From contig JAGUYA010000005.1 in assembly GCA_020061545.1 (NCBI GenBank), forward strand, positions 1 to 7,034: DNA of 7,034 bases, in the 5' to 3' direction. Both the position numbers and the translations under genes were made by a program. The stretch comes from Candidatus Omnitrophota bacterium (GTDB lineage: Bacteria; Omnitrophota; Gorgyraeia; Gygaellales; Profunditerraquicolaceae). This document shows positions 1-5,647 of this stretch, piece by piece. A model generated the notes under the pieces. The model searched no databases, was not told where the DNA came from, and was given only the letters and a program-made list of their open reading frames with translations. Position 1 is the stretch's first letter. Each line of letters begins with the position of its first letter.

Positions 1-6
1 AGCTTC

Positions 7-483
7 CTACTTAACCGGAACCGGCTTATCCGCCTTTTTAGGTCGAGCTCCGCCCTTTGGACCCAAAGCAATAGCAATGGTAATATTATTACCTTTGGGT
101 AATAAACGGATAATACAGGTCTCTTGTTCCCGCTCAAAGTTCAGGAGACGCTCACCGTATTCTATTGCGTTCAATAAATTCCAGTTATAAAGCGGCATCT
201 GGTCTTTGTAGAAATTAACCACCTGCTCTACATCTGCCTTGCCTTGATACTTTAACATACCCACGCGTATACCTGCGCTTTCAAAAGTATAAGAATCCTG
301 AGTCAATAACTTAAAACCTGCTGGAGTGGGAATATCGCTAAACTTGAGCATGGTCTGGGGTTCTAATAAAGATTCATTTCTGGGTACGGTATCCTTTCGG
401 GAAAGTCCTGCGCAACCGCACAGCGCTATAACCCAATAACCCAATAACCCAATAACTAAGATGCTGATTATTTTATTTTTCAT
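7..483 (-). CDS. small predicted lipoprotein of unknown function
   Basis: A 158-residue protein I cannot assign to a named family. It begins with a lipoprotein signal peptide: Lys at positions 2 and 4, a hydrophobic stretch over residues 5-21, then the lipobox Leu21-Cys22-Gly23-Cys24, so Cys24 is the likely lipidated residue after signal peptidase II cleavage. The mature part is a single soluble domain (about residues 45-142) of mixed alpha/beta character, with no further membrane segment, and a basic, Pro/Lys-rich tail. The ATG overlaps the stop of the upstream PHP gene as ATGA, and a G-rich ribosome site precedes it, which fixes the start and implies translational coupling. Hydrophobic codons 10-19 are made of an 8-bp tandem repeat, so a change of one repeat unit would break the frame. 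A role at the membrane or envelope is inferred only from the signal peptide. Confidence 0.8.
   Translation of the reverse strand: MKNKIISILVIGLLGYWVIALCGCAGLSRKDTVPRNESLLEPQTMLKFSDIPTPAGFKLLTQDSYTFESAGIRVGMLKYQGKADVEQVVNFYKDQMPLYNWNLLNAIEYGERLLNFEREQETCIIRLLPKGNNITIAIALGPKGGARPKKADKPVPVK
428..456 (-). repeat. 8-bp tandem repeat (about 3.6 copies) inside the lipoprotein signal peptide
   Basis: The coding-strand unit GTTATTGG is repeated without a mismatch for 29 bp. Because 8 and 3 share no factor, three units encode the octapeptide VIGLLGYW, and all three frames give the same cyclic octapeptide with no stop. Length changes by one or two units would shift the frame downstream; three units would keep it. 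Whether the tract varies in a population cannot be told from one sequence. Confidence 0.9.
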
Positions 484-1133
484 CTCACCCCCCTTTCTCG
501 CAAAAATCCTTTTACATCCTGATAAATTTTATCTATATCTTTTTGACTTAAGCCAGCGTATCGGGCAACTTTTATCAATTGCTCTGCGGGAATGATGTCC
601 TCCGGCGCATGACTGTCTGTGTTGAGTATTAATTTTGCTCCTGCTTTTAAGGCTTGTTCTACTACGTGGGGATTAGTATCACAATGCCCTTTGCGGCTGG
701 TTATCTCTAAGAATATGCCTTTTTTCCGGGCTAATTTTGCCTCTGTCTCGCTAATTAGTCCTGGATGAGCCAGGATATCAATATCTGCTTCTAAGGCAGC
801 GCGGTTTGTTCCTTTAATTACCGGCTCAACCAAGGTTTCACCGTGCCCCACGATAATTTTCATTCCTTTACTCCTCGCATATTTAGCTAAAGGTTTAAAT
901 TGTTCTGGCGGGACGTGAGTTAATTCTATGCCTGGCAGAACCTTTATCTTTGCGTCTTTGGGCCAATGTCGGCTAAATTCTAATATGGAATTAACTGTGC
1001 TTTCGATATTGCTATAATCCACATGGTCAGTAATGGCAATTACTTTATAACCCGCGGCTAAATAGCGCACTGCTACTTCCGAAGGAAGCAGGACACCATC
1101 ACTTAATAAGGAATGACAATGTAGATTATACAT
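480..1133 (-). CDS. PHP-domain metal-dependent phosphoesterase
   Basis: A 217-residue protein that is almost entirely one PHP domain, a TIM-like barrel binding a cluster of metal ions that hydrolyses phosphoester bonds. The metal ligands are visible in order: His5-x-His7 with Ser11-Asp12-Gly13, Asp36-His37, Glu70 in PGIE, His97 in VGHGE, His123 in AHPG, and Asp173-Ser174-His175. The set looks intact, so the enzyme should be active. Relatives are often labelled histidinol phosphatase, but it is shorter than HisK-type enzymes and no histidine genes are nearby, so the substrate is unknown; small YcdX-like PHP hydrolases are an equally good comparison. The start is fixed because the first metal motif begins at residue 5 and an in-frame TAA lies two codons upstream. 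There is no clear Shine-Dalgarno, and the tRNA-Arg 3' end is only 11 nt upstream. The stop overlaps the lipoprotein ATG. Confidence 0.9.
   Translation of the reverse strand: MYNLHCHSLLSDGVLLPSEVAVRYLAAGYKVIAITDHVDYSNIESTVNSILEFSRHWPKDAKIKVLPGIELTHVPPEQFKPLAKYARSKGMKIIVGHGETLVEPVIKGTNRAALEADIDILAHPGLISETEAKLARKKGIFLEITSRKGHCDTNPHVVEQALKAGAKLILNTDSHAPEDIIPAEQLIKVARYAGLSQKDIDKIYQDVKGFLRERGVR
488..496 (-). promoter_or_regulatory. ribosome binding site of the lipoprotein gene
   Basis: The minus strand reads AAAGGGGGG and ends 4 nt before the ATG at 483. It lies within the last codons of the upstream PHP gene. Together with the ATGA overlap it supports this start codon. Confidence 0.6.
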
Positions 1134-1144
1134 GTTTTAATAAG

Positions 1145-1218
1145 TGCCCCTGGCAGGAATCGAACCTGCCACACGCAGTTTAGGAAACTGCTGCTCTATC
1201 CTTATGAGCTACAGGGGC
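1145..1218 (-). tRNA. tRNA-Arg, anticodon CCU
   Basis: A complete 74-nt cloverleaf on the minus strand. The acceptor stem GCCCCTG pairs with CAGGGGC and the discriminator is A. The D stem is GCTC/GAGC with a 9-nt loop containing GG. The anticodon stem GCAGT/ACTGC encloses TTCCTAA, placing the anticodon CCT at 1182-1184, which reads the Arg codon AGG. The variable loop has 5 nt, and the T arm is GCAGG-TTCGATT-CCTGC. The 3' CCA is not encoded and must be added after transcription. Just outside the acceptor stem, TAAG (1223-1226) can pair with CTTA (1141-1144) across a small internal loop, which may extend the precursor stem. It shares orientation and probably a transcript with its neighbours. 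Confidence 0.97.
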
Positions 1219-1228
1219 ATCACTTACT

Positions 1229-1411
1229 AGCTACAAATAGCCGGAGGGTTTGGGAGCAGCACATTAGAAAATTTTTGGCAAAAGTCTGCAAGGATTTACG
1301 AGGAGCTCAAGGACGCTAATCCGATACAGGCTATCCGTAGCGACGAAGTAAACCGTAGCAGACGGCAAAAAATTTCAGTGCTGCGAGCAAAGCTGCAGGT
1401 TATTTGTAGCT
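1229..1411. repeat. long imperfect palindromic element between apt and the tRNA
   Basis: This ~183-bp noncoding spacer folds on itself through nested arms. The outer arms 1229-1242 and 1398-1411 match at 13 of 14 positions. GCAGCAC at 1256-1262 pairs with 1378-1384. GTCTGC at 1284-1289 pairs with 1358-1363. GG plus TTTAC at 1292-1299 pairs with 1348-1354 around one bulged A. CGCTA at 1314-1318 pairs with 1338-1342. All arms are centred near 1320-1328, so this is one long structure rather than chance matches. The outer arm abuts the apt stop codon, and the other end stops 10 bp from the tRNA 5' end. It has no ORF of note. It resembles a MITE-like or dispersed palindromic repeat, or a large structured RNA; it lacks a U-tract expected of a simple terminator. 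Its copy number is unknown from this window. Confidence 0.75.
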
Positions 1412-1938
1412 TAATAGTATTTTATCAAAGAATAAACCGGGTAACCTCTGAGTTTGTCTTTACCTTTTAAGTCCGTGAGCTCAATTAAAAAAGCAATGCC
1501 GATAATTTTCCCTTGGAGTTGTTTCACTAAATCTGTGACTGCCTTTACTGTCCCACCTGTAGCCAAAAGGTCATCTACAATCAAAACCCTCTCGCCAGGG
1601 TTAATCGCATCGTGATGCATTTCTAAGGTATCAGTTCCATATTCTAAAGCATAGGTTACAGAATTGGTTTTCCAGGGGAGCTTTCCAGGTTTACGCACAG
1701 GCACAAATCCTACCCCTAATTTATGCGCCAGGACCCCGCCTAATATAAATCCCCTGGCCTCCACCGCTACAACCTTGTCTATCTTTTTCTTTTTATATTT
1801 ATTGACCAGGGACTCAACAGCGGATTTAAACGCCTTCTTATCTTTTAATAAAGTAGTAATATCCCTGAAGAGTATTCCCGGCTTAGGAAAATCGGGGATG
1901 CTGCGGATATACTTTTTTAGTTCTATCTTTTTGGTCAC
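1411..1938 (-). CDS. apt: adenine phosphoribosyltransferase
   Basis: APRT salvages adenine in the cytoplasm: adenine plus PRPP gives AMP and PPi. The 175-residue length is typical. Family landmarks are the N-terminal FPKPGILFRDIT segment (residues 17-28), EARGFILG (60-67), the flexible-loop region RKPGKLPW (82-89) and LEMHHDAI (105-112). The PRPP-binding loop VLIVDDLLATGGT spans residues 118-130, with the two acidic residues Asp122-Asp123. No key residue is missing. The start is GTG: its last three bases form the sigma-factor stop as GTGA, and AGGAG at 1947-1951 lies 8 nt upstream within that gene's last codons. This points to translational coupling, so APRT and the sigma factor are probably made together. 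The stop codon directly touches the long palindrome downstream. Confidence 0.96.
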   Translation of the reverse strand: MTKKIELKKYIRSIPDFPKPGILFRDITTLLKDKKAFKSAVESLVNKYKKKKIDKVVAVEARGFILGGVLAHKLGVGFVPVRKPGKLPWKTNSVTYALEYGTDTLEMHHDAINPGERVLIVDDLLATGGTVKAVTDLVKQLQGKIIGIAFLIELTDLKGKDKLRGYPVYSLIKYY

Positions 1939-2750
1939 AATCCTTTCTCCTGTTGTTGGATAAATTTTCTTAATTTTTTTAAAGCCTCTTCCTCGATCTG
2001 TCTTACCCGTTCCCGCGAAACCCTTAATTTTTTGGCTACCTCAGCCAGGGTGTGTCTTTTTCCATCAATCAGGCCAAAGCGCATATCTAAAACTTCTTTT
2101 TCTCTCTGGGTCATTATGCCTAGCAGCTTGCCCACTCTTTCTTTATCTAAAAAATGCTCTATCTCATGGTCAGGTGATACCACAGTCTGGTCCTCGACTA
2201 AATCTAAAAGTTGACTCTCGCCTTCCTCACCAATAGGCGTTTCTAAAGAAGAGGTCGTAGCAGAGAGCCAGAAGTTTATCTGTTCTATTTTATCCTTGGG
2301 GAGCTTCATTTTTCTGGCGATCTCTTCATCAGTAGGCGTGCGTTTTAATTTCTGGGATAACTGCTCTGCTGTCTTCTTCCACTTGACAATGAGTTCGCTC
2401 ATATAAACCGGGATGCGGATTATCTTACCTTGTTCCAATATCGAACGCATAATCGCCTGTCTAATCCACCAGGCAGCATAGGTAGAAAAGCGGTAACCTT
2501 TTCGCGGGTTAAACCTATCCACTGCCTTCATTAAACCGAGGTTCCCTTCTTCTATTAAGTCTAAAAGCGGCGTCCCTAAATACATATATCTTTTGGCAAT
2601 ATTAATTACCAGACGCAGGTTTGCGCGAATCATTGTTTTACGCGCCTGCTCATCACCCCTTTTTATCTTCCTGGTTAAACCTCTCTCTTCTTTAGGAGTC
2701 AATAAAGGGATGTTCCTGATTTCCTTGAGGTAAGTTCTTAGCGCTTCCAT
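1935..2750 (-). CDS. rpoD: primary-type sigma-70 factor (RpoD/SigA family), short form
   Basis: A 271-residue RNA polymerase sigma factor that directs core enzyme to promoters. It carries region 1.2 (about residues 3-35), region 2 with DLIEEGNLGLMKAVDRF (64-80) for core binding and YRFSTYAAWWIRQAI (86-100) for -10 recognition and melting, and region 3 (about 118-165). Region 4 runs from about 200, ending in the helix-turn-helix with VSRERVRQIEEEALKKLR (244-261), which reads the -35 box. The WWIRQ and RERVRQIE signatures are those of housekeeping or closely related group 2 sigmas, not ECF or flagellar types. It lacks the acidic region 1.1 and the long non-conserved insert of many RpoD proteins, so it could be the primary sigma of a lineage with a short form, or an RpoS-like group 2 paralogue. 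The start has AGAGGA about 6 nt upstream. The stop overlaps apt. Confidence 0.93.
   Translation of the reverse strand: MEALRTYLKEIRNIPLLTPKEERGLTRKIKRGDEQARKTMIRANLRLVINIAKRYMYLGTPLLDLIEEGNLGLMKAVDRFNPRKGYRFSTYAAWWIRQAIMRSILEQGKIIRIPVYMSELIVKWKKTAEQLSQKLKRTPTDEEIARKMKLPKDKIEQINFWLSATTSSLETPIGEEGESQLLDLVEDQTVVSPDHEIEHFLDKERVGKLLGIMTQREKEVLDMRFGLIDGKRHTLAEVAKKLRVSRERVRQIEEEALKKLRKFIQQQEKGL
1947..1951 (-). promoter_or_regulatory. ribosome binding site deciding the GTG start of apt
   Basis: AGGAG on the minus strand, 8 nt before the GTG at 1938, within the Gln-Glu-Lys codons near the end of the sigma gene. A second purine run, AAAGGA, lies only 2 nt from the start. The well-spaced AGGAG supports GTG rather than a later start. 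Confidence 0.65.
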
Positions 2751-2756
2751 TACCCT

Positions 2757-2762
2757 TCCTCT
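2757..2762 (-). promoter_or_regulatory. ribosome binding site of the sigma-factor gene
   Basis: AGAGGA on the minus strand, 6 nt before the ATG at 2750. Good match and spacing support that ATG. Confidence 0.6.
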
Positions 2763-2777
2763 TTATATGAGGGTTTC

Positions 2778-2827
2778 GTTAACCGTTTACCGTGTACCGT
2801 TTACCGTGTTACAGTTAACGGTAAACG
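2778..2827. repeat. 14-bp tandem repeat with alternative hairpins in the ppdK-sigma spacer
   Basis: ACCGTTTACCGTGT occurs twice in direct tandem at 2782-2795 and 2796-2809 without mismatch. The nonamer CGTTTACCG inside each copy (2784-2792 and 2798-2806) is exactly complementary to CGGTAAACG at 2819-2827, so two mutually exclusive 9-bp stems are possible, with 26-nt or 12-nt loops. GTTAAC occurs at both ends (2778-2783 and 2814-2819). It starts 6 nt after the ppdK stop. There is no U-tract, so it is more likely a processing or stability element, or simply a spacer repeat, than a terminator. Confidence 0.85.
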
Positions 2828-2832
2828 CAACG

Positions 2833-5568
2833 CTATTTTTTCTCCTTCAGTGCTGCCTGGGCTGCAGCTAATATAGCAATGGGAACCCGAAAAGGCGAAC
2901 AGCTCACATAATTCATACCTACGCGATGACAGAATTCTACGGAACGTGGCTCACCGCCATGCTCACCACAGATACCTACTTCTAAGTCACGGCGCGTTTT
3001 GCGTCCGCGCTGGATACCTATCTTGATTAATTCTCCGATTCCTTCCTGGTCAATGGTTTGAAAAGGGTCAAAAGGCAAGATACCTTTCTTGATATAGTCA
3101 GGTAAGAAACTACCAATATCATCGCGCGAAAAACCAAAACCCATCTGGGTCATATCATTCGTGCCAAAAGAGAAAAATTCGGAAACCTCTGCCAATTTAT
3201 CCGCCACAATGGATGCCCGGGGAATCTCAATCATGGTGCCAAACATATGTTTAATTTTTTTGAGGTTATATTTATTTAAAACCTCCTGATAAACTTTTTT
3301 GGTGATCACTAATTGGTCATTTAATTCCTTGACCTCGCAAACCACAGGTATCATTATCTCAGGATAGGGTTTCTTACCTTCTTTAATAAGTTCTGCTGCT
3401 GCCTCAAAGATGGCTCGAATCTGCATCTCGCTTACTTCCGCATAAGTAATACCCAAGCGCACTCCCCGATGACCCATCATGGGATTGGATTCGTGCAAGC
3501 CTTTTGCTCTCTGGGATAGTTCTTCCATAGTTATATTTAAATCCCGAGCGAGCTGCTCCAATTTTGCCTGTTCGCGAGGGACAAACTCATGTAATGGCGG
3601 GTCAAGCAGCCGAATCACTACAGGCAGCCCATCCATGGCCTCCAACGTGCCCTTGATATCTTTCTTGACATAAGGAAATAATTCATCCAAGGCCTTGCAT
3701 CTTTCGGCTTCGGTCTTAGACATTATCATCTTACATAATCTAGACAATGGCTCTTCGGAACCTTTGCCATAAAACATATGTTCAGTTCTGAACAATCCAA
3801 TTCCTTCTGCGCTGAATTGTCTGGCTTTCTTAGCGTCTTCAGGAGTATCGGCATTGGTGCGTACGCCTAATTTCTTTAAAGAGGCACATATCTTTAAAAA
3901 ATTCATTAAAATCTCATTTTCTTCAGAAGCATCCATCATGGGTAATTTGCCTTCGTAGACATTGCCTTTAGTGCCATTTAAAGTAATCCAGGCGCCTTCT
4001 TTAAAGACCTTGCCATCCGCATGCAGTTCTTTTTTGTCATAGTCAATATGAATTGCTCCGCATCCGACAATACAGCATTTACCCCAACCGCGGGCAACCA
4101 ATGCTGCATGCGAAGTCATTCCACCTCGGGCAGTTAAAATTGCCGAAGCTGCCCGCATACCCTCCACATCCTCAGGATTTGTCTCCTCGCGCACTAAAAT
4201 TACTTTTCTGCCCTGTTTCACCCATTCTACAGCCTCGTGAGCAGAAAATACTATCTGGCCGCTCGCACCACCCGGCCCTGCAGGTAATCCTTTAGCTAAA
4301 GGTTTATGAGCGAGTTCTATTTTAGGGTCAATAATCGGATGTAATAATTCATCTAATTGGCTAGGGCTGACCCGCATGACTGCTTCTTCTTTTTTGATTA
4401 ATTTCTCCTTTAACATATCCATTGCCATGCGCACCGCAGCCGGACCATTACGTTTTCCCACGCGGCACTGCAGCATAAAAAGCCTGCCTTTTTCTATGGT
4501 GAACTCAATATCCTGCATATCGCGGTAGTGTTTCTCTAAGCGCTTCTCGTAATTAAAGAGTTCCTGATAAATCTTGGGCATGGCTTTTTCTAAAGTCATC
4601 AAATCCTTATTGTGTTCTGATTTGGAATATTCATTTATCGGAGCGGGGGTGCGGATGCCTGCCACCACATCTTCACCCTGGGCATTAATTAAATATTCAC
4701 CGTAGAATTTATTCTCTCCATTTCCAGGGTCACGGGTAAAGGCAACACCGGTTGCCGAATCATTGCCCATATTCCCAAAGACCATGGTCTGCACAGTCAC
4801 CGCTGTGCCCCATTCATCAGGAATGTTTTCTATCCGCCTGTAACTGACTGCGCGCTTGCCGTTCCAGGAAGCAAACACCGCGCCAATCCCCCCCCACAAC
4901 TGCTCATTGGGCTCATCAGGAAAATCTTTTTTTAATCCTTCTTTTATCTTGGCTTTAAATAAAGCACAGAGTTTTTTCAGGTCATCTGCAGTCAGTTCAG
5001 TATCGTTGGTATAACCTTTTTCCTTTTTCATTGCACTCATAATCTTTTCTAACTGCTTGCGGATACCAGACTCTTCGTCTTTAAGTTCAATACCCGCTGC
5101 CTTCTCCATTACCACATCCGAATACATCATAATTAATCTGCGATAAGCATCATAAACAAAACGACTATTTCCGCCACCTTGTTTTATCAAGCCAGGTATG
5201 ACTCCTTGAGTTAAACCAATATTTAATACTGTCTCCATCATTCCAGGCATAGACCTGCGCGCACCTGAACGTACGGAAATTAAGAGTGGATTCTCGGGGT
5301 CGCCGAATTTTCTTACCATCAGCTTTTCCACTCTTTCTAAGGCTTTATGGACCTCTTCTTTTAAACCACCAGGATAGGCCCTTCTATTTTTATAATAGTG
5401 TGTGCAAACCTCAGTGGTAATAGTAAAACCCGGTGGCACAGGAAGTCGTAAATCTTTATGCCCGGCCATCTCTGCCAGGTTTGCTCCCTTACCACCCAGG
5501 AGATTTTTCATGCCTTCGTTTCCGTCTGCTTTTGCGCCCCCGAAGAAGTAAACATATTTTTTTGCCAT
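2833..5568 (-). CDS. ppdK: pyruvate, phosphate dikinase
   Basis: PPDK reversibly converts PEP, AMP and PPi to pyruvate, ATP and Pi in the cytoplasm. It works either as a PPi-saving replacement for pyruvate kinase or in gluconeogenesis. The 911-residue protein is slightly longer than common bacterial forms of about 870-880. Three domains are in order. The N-terminal ATP-grasp domain starts with GGKGANLAEM near residues 25-34 and reaches about 370. The swivelling domain carries GGMTSHAALVARGWGKCC, with phosphohistidine His487. The C-terminal PEP/pyruvate barrel has GLFRTEHMF (591-599), RLLDPPLHEF (653-662), FGTNDMTQMGFGFSRDD (801-817) and CGEHGGEP with catalytic Cys867. All catalytic residues look intact. 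A small oddity is LQCRVGKRNG (366-375), where many relatives have LQTRxGKRT. The start codon is the only in-frame candidate after the SD, although that SD is 12 nt away. No PPDK regulatory protein gene is nearby. Confidence 0.98.
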   Translation of the reverse strand: MAKKYVYFFGGAKADGNEGMKNLLGGKGANLAEMAGHKDLRLPVPPGFTITTEVCTHYYKNRRAYPGGLKEEVHKALERVEKLMVRKFGDPENPLLISVRSGARRSMPGMMETVLNIGLTQGVIPGLIKQGGGNSRFVYDAYRRLIMMYSDVVMEKAAGIELKDEESGIRKQLEKIMSAMKKEKGYTNDTELTADDLKKLCALFKAKIKEGLKKDFPDEPNEQLWGGIGAVFASWNGKRAVSYRRIENIPDEWGTAVTVQTMVFGNMGNDSATGVAFTRDPGNGENKFYGEYLINAQGEDVVAGIRTPAPINEYSKSEHNKDLMTLEKAMPKIYQELFNYEKRLEKHYRDMQDIEFTIEKGRLFMLQCRVGKRNGPAAVRMAMDMLKEKLIKKEEAVMRVSPSQLDELLHPIIDPKIELAHKPLAKGLPAGPGGASGQIVFSAHEAVEWVKQGRKVILVREETNPEDVEGMRAASAILTARGGMTSHAALVARGWGKCCIVGCGAIHIDYDKKELHADGKVFKEGAWITLNGTKGNVYEGKLPMMDASEENEILMNFLKICASLKKLGVRTNADTPEDAKKARQFSAEGIGLFRTEHMFYGKGSEEPLSRLCKMIMSKTEAERCKALDELFPYVKKDIKGTLEAMDGLPVVIRLLDPPLHEFVPREQAKLEQLARDLNITMEELSQRAKGLHESNPMMGHRGVRLGITYAEVSEMQIRAIFEAAAELIKEGKKPYPEIMIPVVCEVKELNDQLVITKKVYQEVLNKYNLKKIKHMFGTMIEIPRASIVADKLAEVSEFFSFGTNDMTQMGFGFSRDDIGSFLPDYIKKGILPFDPFQTIDQEGIGELIKIGIQRGRKTRRDLEVGICGEHGGEPRSVEFCHRVGMNYVSCSPFRVPIAILAAAQAALKEKK

Positions 5569-5580
5569 TGCCTTTAAAAA

Positions 5581-5588
5581 CCCTCCTT
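5581..5588 (-). promoter_or_regulatory. strong but distant ribosome binding site of ppdK
   Basis: AAGGAGGG on the minus strand is a near-perfect Shine-Dalgarno, but 12 nt separate it from the ATG at 5568, longer than usual. A weaker AAAGG lies only 2 nt before the ATG. No in-frame start codon lies between, so the ATG stands. Confidence 0.6.
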
Positions 5589-5592
5589 CTTA

Positions 5593-5628
5593 GTTAAGAC
5601 TAAGACTTAGATTAAGATTTAGGTTAAA
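5593..5628. repeat. degenerate hexamer tandem array in the glyS-ppdK spacer
   Basis: Six consecutive hexamers follow the plus-strand pattern RYTWAG: GTTAAG, ACTAAG, ACTTAG, ATTAAG, ATTTAG, GTTAAA (the last departs at its final base). AGATTAAG at 5609-5616 is complementary to CTTAATCT at 5641-5648 next to the glyS stop, giving an 8-bp AU-rich stem with a 24-nt loop. It fills most of the 79-bp gap between the two genes. No GC-rich stem with a U-tract is present, so I do not call a terminator. Confidence 0.75.
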
Positions 5629-5647
5629 GTAAAGCTTTTCCTTAATC

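Noticed and set aside
480..1133. Naming the PHP protein as histidinol phosphatase (hisK)
   Set aside because: It is shorter than HisK enzymes and has no histidine biosynthesis neighbours; the PHP motifs alone do not define the substrate.
1145..1218. tRNA as an attachment site for an integrated element
   Set aside because: No integrase gene and no second copy of the tRNA 3' end appear in the window.
1219..1410. Hidden small protein gene in the apt-tRNA spacer
   Set aside because: I found no convincing open frame with a ribosome site; the palindrome accounts for the sequence.
1664..1963. Plus-strand open frame of 99 codons opposite apt
   Set aside because: It lies antisense to a well-conserved gene, has no ribosome site and its product is low-complexity. 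The same applies to plus-strand frames at 2032-2214, 3479-3673, 4053-4295 and 6249-6542.
2751..2785. Promoter directly upstream of the sigma gene
   Set aside because: A TATAAA-like word exists near 2764-2769 but no -35 box lies at proper spacing, and it nearly touches the ribosome site.
2778..2827. CRISPR-like array
   Set aside because: Only two direct copies with no spacers between them; it is a plain tandem repeat.
2778..2827. Rho-independent terminator after ppdK
   Set aside because: The stem is possible on the minus strand, but no U-tract follows it.
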